The position numbers were made by a program, and so were the translations under genes. Positions 60,448 to 64,000 of a stretch of DNA of 64,000 bases are shown here, piece after piece (the first letter of the stretch is position 1; every line of letters starts with the position of its first letter). The stretch lies in the NCBI GenBank assembly GCA_965153455.1, contig OZ234504.1, positions 3,782,001 through 3,846,000 on the forward strand, written 5' to 3'. Source of the DNA: Sphagnum compactum. Lineage: Eukaryota > Bryophyta > Sphagnopsida > Sphagnales. Below the pieces are notes generated by a model, which saw nothing but the letters and a program-made list of their open reading frames with translations, had not been told where the DNA came from and did no database searches.

Positions 60448-63150
60448 GAGGAGTGGGAAAACATTGTTCATGGCCTTGACGTACTTGGCTCTCAGGGATG
60501 AAAGGCAGGTGACAAGCTACCGGGAAGTGATCCCCCACACAAAATGTCAGCCTTTTCATGATCACATCCTTCTTCTTCTTCTTCCTCATGTGTTGTTCCC
60601 AGCAGGATACCTCCTCTTCGGCATTCAATGGTGCTCAATTTTCTCACAACTTCAGCAATTAGGGATTATGGGTATGAAGGTTTTAGGGTTTCTCGATTTC
60701 AACAACAAAGTGTTGGGTGACTGGTTGCATGTTGAACAGCATCACAGCACTCTTTTAAGAGCCACTCTTTCGAATCCAAATGTTGTTGACAGGTTTGAAT
60801 ATGTAGATTCTCAGTAGACCTTGTGAGGTTGAGACTCAGATATCTTTCAGAACAAAAGTTGACAATTTGATTTGTATTCAGTCTTTTCCTGCTTCACATG
60901 GTCTTCCTCGTTCATGTCTCTTTCATTTCCTTTCAGTGATAGCTGACAGTCTAACTGATTCTTCCTGTTGCTTCCAGAACTGTAACAGAAACTCAGCTGA
61001 GAATTGCACACACAAGTTGAGACCTAGTGAAGACTGCACAAATTGTTGATGCACAAAATAGCTTGAATGCTGAAGATCTATATGCATTATATGCATTGTA
61101 AATGCTTTATGCATTGGCATTTATTGAAATGTCCACTCTGACCCTATGGACATATTTTTTACTTCATGTAGAAACTTGGAACTCAGATTTTTTTGTGAAA
61201 AATATTTGTTTGAACTTTCTCAAGTGAGATATGTACTTTGTATGTGATGACTTGAGTTCGACACTGATGAGCATTGATGTTATGTTGGTATCAAAATTGA
61301 AAACTTACTATTGCAACCAATTTGCAATCAGGTAAGGGCTCTCAGTTTGGAGACACTTACACACAATAGGACTTGACCCTTGTTCTTTCTTTGAAATAAC
61401 TGGAAACTATACTAGGTAGTCTCTCCAAAAGACCACAGGCACCTAACTACTTCTCAACGACTCAATTGTTTTTTTTCCCCCATTTCTGTTGAAAATTTTG
61501 AAACCCATACCTCCCCTTCTTAAACCGTAATCAGCTAAGCCGACAAACCAATATAAAAGCCCTAAACTGTAAGCAAAGCTAAAACAATTGAGTTGTGCCC
61601 TCTTGTCCTGACAAGCCCTTTTTTTGGGGTGAAATTTTGCACAAAAATATTAAGAACTAGAAAACAATTGGTTGCATATTCCCTGGTTTTTATGGGAGAA
61701 ATTTTGCCACATTTTGACTTGGATCAAAGCATGAAAATGGGAATGTTAGGTTATGTTGAAGTAAACAACAAATGTTAATGTCATTTGCCAAGGCACATCT
61801 TCAAAAGGGGATTAATTATGACAATATTTTCACCCTTGAAAAAGCCATAAGCAGATTGTTTTAACATCCTTCATTCATTAATACCCCCTTTATTCAAGTT
61901 AGGTAGATTTGTTAATAACTTCGTACTTTCATAATAATTTTCTCTTTTGCCAATTTCATAAAGTTTTAAATTTTTGATTGCATGTGCCATAACAATTAAA
62001 ACCTTTTTTTGTGATAAGACATTGTAACAACAACATAATCTCTTAATTTGCCTTTTATATGAAGAAAGCATATACCTATTGGCCACTAGTCATACATTAA
62101 GACCAGATCACCCATTCCTAGTTAAGGAAAATTGTGTGAAAATGCTATTCGCGTTTTGGAAATTATGGTTAAACCTTAAAACTCCATTTCTATCTTTCTA
62201 TTTTCAGTAGCTCTAATAACATCAGGAAAAGACAATAAATAACCCTCAGACAAAGGAATAACAAATGTGCAGAAGGTTCATATAGGTTGCTTACCCAAGA
62301 TCAGCAGTCTGCAAAGGAGGGGCCGCTGACTGAAATAAGCACTTTTCAAAGCCTTTCAGCTGCAACACACAACAGTTGGACATTTCATCCTCCTCTGCAT
62401 GTCAGAAGTCAAACCTCAGCTATGATGGTGTCAGGATCCACTGCAGCAAAGATGATGTCAGGATCCATCCCCATCCATTTCCATCTCACAAAAATTTGTG
62501 AAGCTCAAGCTCTAGATAATGTCATTGGAAATGGCCTCCTCAAAAGTGGAGAGCCCAAGGTTCACTAATAATATATACCCTCCACTCACATCAGGCATAC
62601 CCAACTTCTCAGCAACCAAGGAGATTCAGTTATGCAAAAAAGTCCCTATCTTGTGTCTTTGTTAAGCCTTTTGCACTCTACACACTCCAGACAGTAGGGA
62701 AAAAGATGTCTTTCAACAAATGGGGAATGCGACTTCTTCTTTCAAGAGAACAAACAGCCCTCAGTTGATATAAGGACGGGTTGACTACCAAGAACTGCTG
62801 CACTTTCTGCTATTTGCCAACAGACTTCGACAAACAGTCATGTTCCAGCCAGCTCATCTGAGTTACATGTGGCTGCACTACAGCTTGAATGAGCACTTGC
62901 TGTAGTTTGTAGGGAGAATTGAGCCAAAGTTGTAAGTCTTCACTTTGTGAAAGCATTTTGTATGACCAATTTTACTTCTTGTTTCTATAAGTTACAGTGC
63001 TCCTTAGAAGGGTTGTTCAGCACTGACCTCCAAGTCTGCGCAGTGCAACCAACTGCAAGATAGTCTCAGAGTAGACATTTGTCAGAGCACGTATCCCTGC
63101 ATGATTCAGCCAGAAAGTGGAAAATGCTTTAATATACAGGGACTTATGTG
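60448..63150. other. intergenic DNA between convergent mS23 and COI1 genes
   Basis: It holds the 3' flanks of both genes. Frames at 60464-60817 and 62287-62568 have no recognisable domain. The region next to 63150 (minus-strand sense) is probably COI1 3' untranslated sequence. I could not fix polyadenylation sites. Confidence 0.5.
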
Positions 63151-63906
63151 CTACTCACAGTCATTTGGGTTTGAGACAAGCACCTTCAGCTCAGGAGGAC
63201 CATCAGTGCGTAGGTCTGTTAATGCGTAGTATGCGAAGAGCTGCCCGGGTAGTCCAGAGACCGCAGGGGACACCTCAATGTGCAGACATGGACGAGACAG
63301 GGCAAGAAGGTGGCCCCCTGATTCACTGACTCGGTCGCCTTGCACCCACAGATACTTCAAAGAAGCCATTGCCACCACTGCAGTAGCAAAGCCTGCTTCC
63401 CCAAATGGACAGTCTCGTACTTCCAGGCGTTCCAGCTGTTGGCATCCAAGAGCGAGTCTGGCAAGTCCCACATCACTCTCCCCTGCGCTACCTAACATCA
63501 GCCACTTGAGCTTGCGTCCATACTCTCCTATGTGAGCCAATCCCTGATCTGTCAGTCCCTTCTGTCTCAGGTAGATGCAAAATCGAGTTAGGTTTACACA
63601 GCCCTTCAGTAATAACTTCACACCATCATCGAGGGGCAAATCTGCAACATTCTTGACCTGTGTTCCGAGCACAATACGGCAATCTGTGAGATGCACACAG
63701 CCCTGCCCCACCATAGCAAGTGCAGCATTGGTGATGTCAGAGACATACAAGGTTAGATACTGCAACTCTGTACAACCCTGTGCAATAGCGACCACACCAC
63801 TGTGCGATATATAGCCTGCATCATCATACTCCACTCGCAAGCGTGTCAACTTTTTGCATGTCCTGCCCAGCACTTGCAAACCCTCATCCCCTAGCACATT
63901 CCGTAC
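63151..63906 (-). CDS. COI1: COI1 jasmonate receptor, last exon (partial gene)
   Basis: This is the last exon of a CORONATINE INSENSITIVE 1-type F-box/leucine-rich-repeat receptor, the SCF subunit that binds jasmonate together with JAZ repressors. The exon encodes 251 residues starting VRNVLGDEGLQVL after a good acceptor (TTTCTTTGAGGCAG) in phase 0; the rest lies beyond the window. It covers the C-terminal LRRs: ELQYLTLYVSDITNAAL, LPLDDGVKLLLKGC, YLRQKGLTDQGLAHIGEY, MLGSAGESDVGL and SLKYLWVQGDR. By alignment to Arabidopsis from memory, ligand and phosphate contacts R346, R348, Y386, R409, V411, Y444, R496 and W519 are conserved. Ala384 is replaced by Thr (codon 63751-63753) and Leu469 by Met. 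The loop before the IAQGC repeat is about 8 residues shorter than in Arabidopsis. The TAG stop overlaps a GTGAGT donor-like word. Confidence 0.92.
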   Translation of the reverse strand, partial: VRNVLGDEGLQVLGRTCKKLTRLRVEYDDAGYISHSGVVAIAQGCTELQYLTLYVSDITNAALAMVGQGCVHLTDCRIVLGTQVKNVADLPLDDGVKLLLKGCVNLTRFCIYLRQKGLTDQGLAHIGEYGRKLKWLMLGSAGESDVGLARLALGCQQLERLEVRDCPFGEAGFATAVVAMASLKYLWVQGDRVSESGGHLLALSRPCLHIEVSPAVSGLPGQLFAYYALTDLRTDGPPELKVLVSNPNDCE

Positions 63907-64000
63907 CTGCCTCAAAGAAACAAAAGCCAAGGTGAGACTCACTAATACAAATCCTCAAATACTTAGTCTTGCAATATCACTAAGGCCCGCAAGCAGTCCA
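63907..64000 (-). other. COI1 intron, 3' end
   Basis: In minus-strand sense the sequence is T-rich and ends TTTGTTTCTTTGAGGCAG just before the COI1 exon. The frame stays open for a few codons into it, but the homology stops at the exon boundary. The intron's donor and the upstream exons are outside the window. Confidence 0.75.

Noticed and set aside
62287-62568. 93-codon plus-strand frame near COI1
   Set aside because: No domain or homology; lies in the region expected to be COI1 3' flank.
1-64000. CRISPR arrays, bacterial operons or phage genes
   Set aside because: No spacer-repeat structure or prokaryotic gene layout; introns, plant transposons and plant genes show nuclear plant DNA.

Overview
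The window is nuclear DNA of a land plant with a large, repeat-rich genome. Most of it is AT-rich non-coding sequence (about one third G+C by eye), broken by one GC-rich block at about 18.1-23.9 kb. The lineage is inferred from the genes: a jasmonate-type COI1 receptor whose loop is shorter than the angiosperm one as I recall it, a KMD-type F-box/kelch gene, plant mS23 and TASH3 homologues, and plant-type LINE and pogo elements. A seed-free vascular plant (fern or lycophyte) or another non-flowering plant fits best. This is not proven.

Layout. 1-18 kb is gene-poor: low-copy AT-rich DNA, tRNA-like (SINE-like) fragments, TAGGTTAACC-type repeats, a tandem repeat of about 209 bp, and a 287-bp inverted-repeat element with an 8-bp target duplication (13.5 kb). 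18.1-23.9 kb is a GC-rich nest. It holds a diverged tandem duplication, a decayed L1-type LINE (endonuclease remnant, reverse transcriptase, zf-RVT), an 821-bp solo LTR inside that LINE with a CCAAT duplication, and a GACTC-rich minisatellite. A large hairpin lies at 26.3-26.6 kb. 29.0-30.3 kb is an intact single-exon F-box/kelch gene on the minus strand. Its upstream flank contains dispersed and tandem duplications (31.3-35.4 kb). 36.4-38.0 kb holds a decayed retroelement C-terminal region. 38-50 kb is AT-rich with several diverged tandem arrays, one of which switches strand at about 40.83 kb. 51.5-55.3 kb is a nested block: two pogo-like deletion derivatives with TA target duplications, one split by a 1,004-bp solo LTR and the other sitting in a decayed gag-like reading frame. 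A minisatellite of about 52 bp follows.

The right end (57-64 kb) is the gene-rich part. It contains a decayed minus-strand gene fragment resembling the TPLATE-complex subunit TASH3, a four-exon plus-strand gene for mitoribosomal protein mS23 that single-ORF scanning misses, and the last exon of a minus-strand COI1 gene that runs off the window. The genes are functionally unrelated: protein turnover and cytokinin/phenylpropanoid control (F-box/kelch), mitochondrial translation (mS23), endocytosis (TASH3 relic) and jasmonate perception (COI1).

Most notable observations: the COI1 exon carries Thr at the residue that sets ligand preference between Arabidopsis (Ala) and Marchantia (Val), and the mS23 gene has two compensating frameshifts confined to exon 1.
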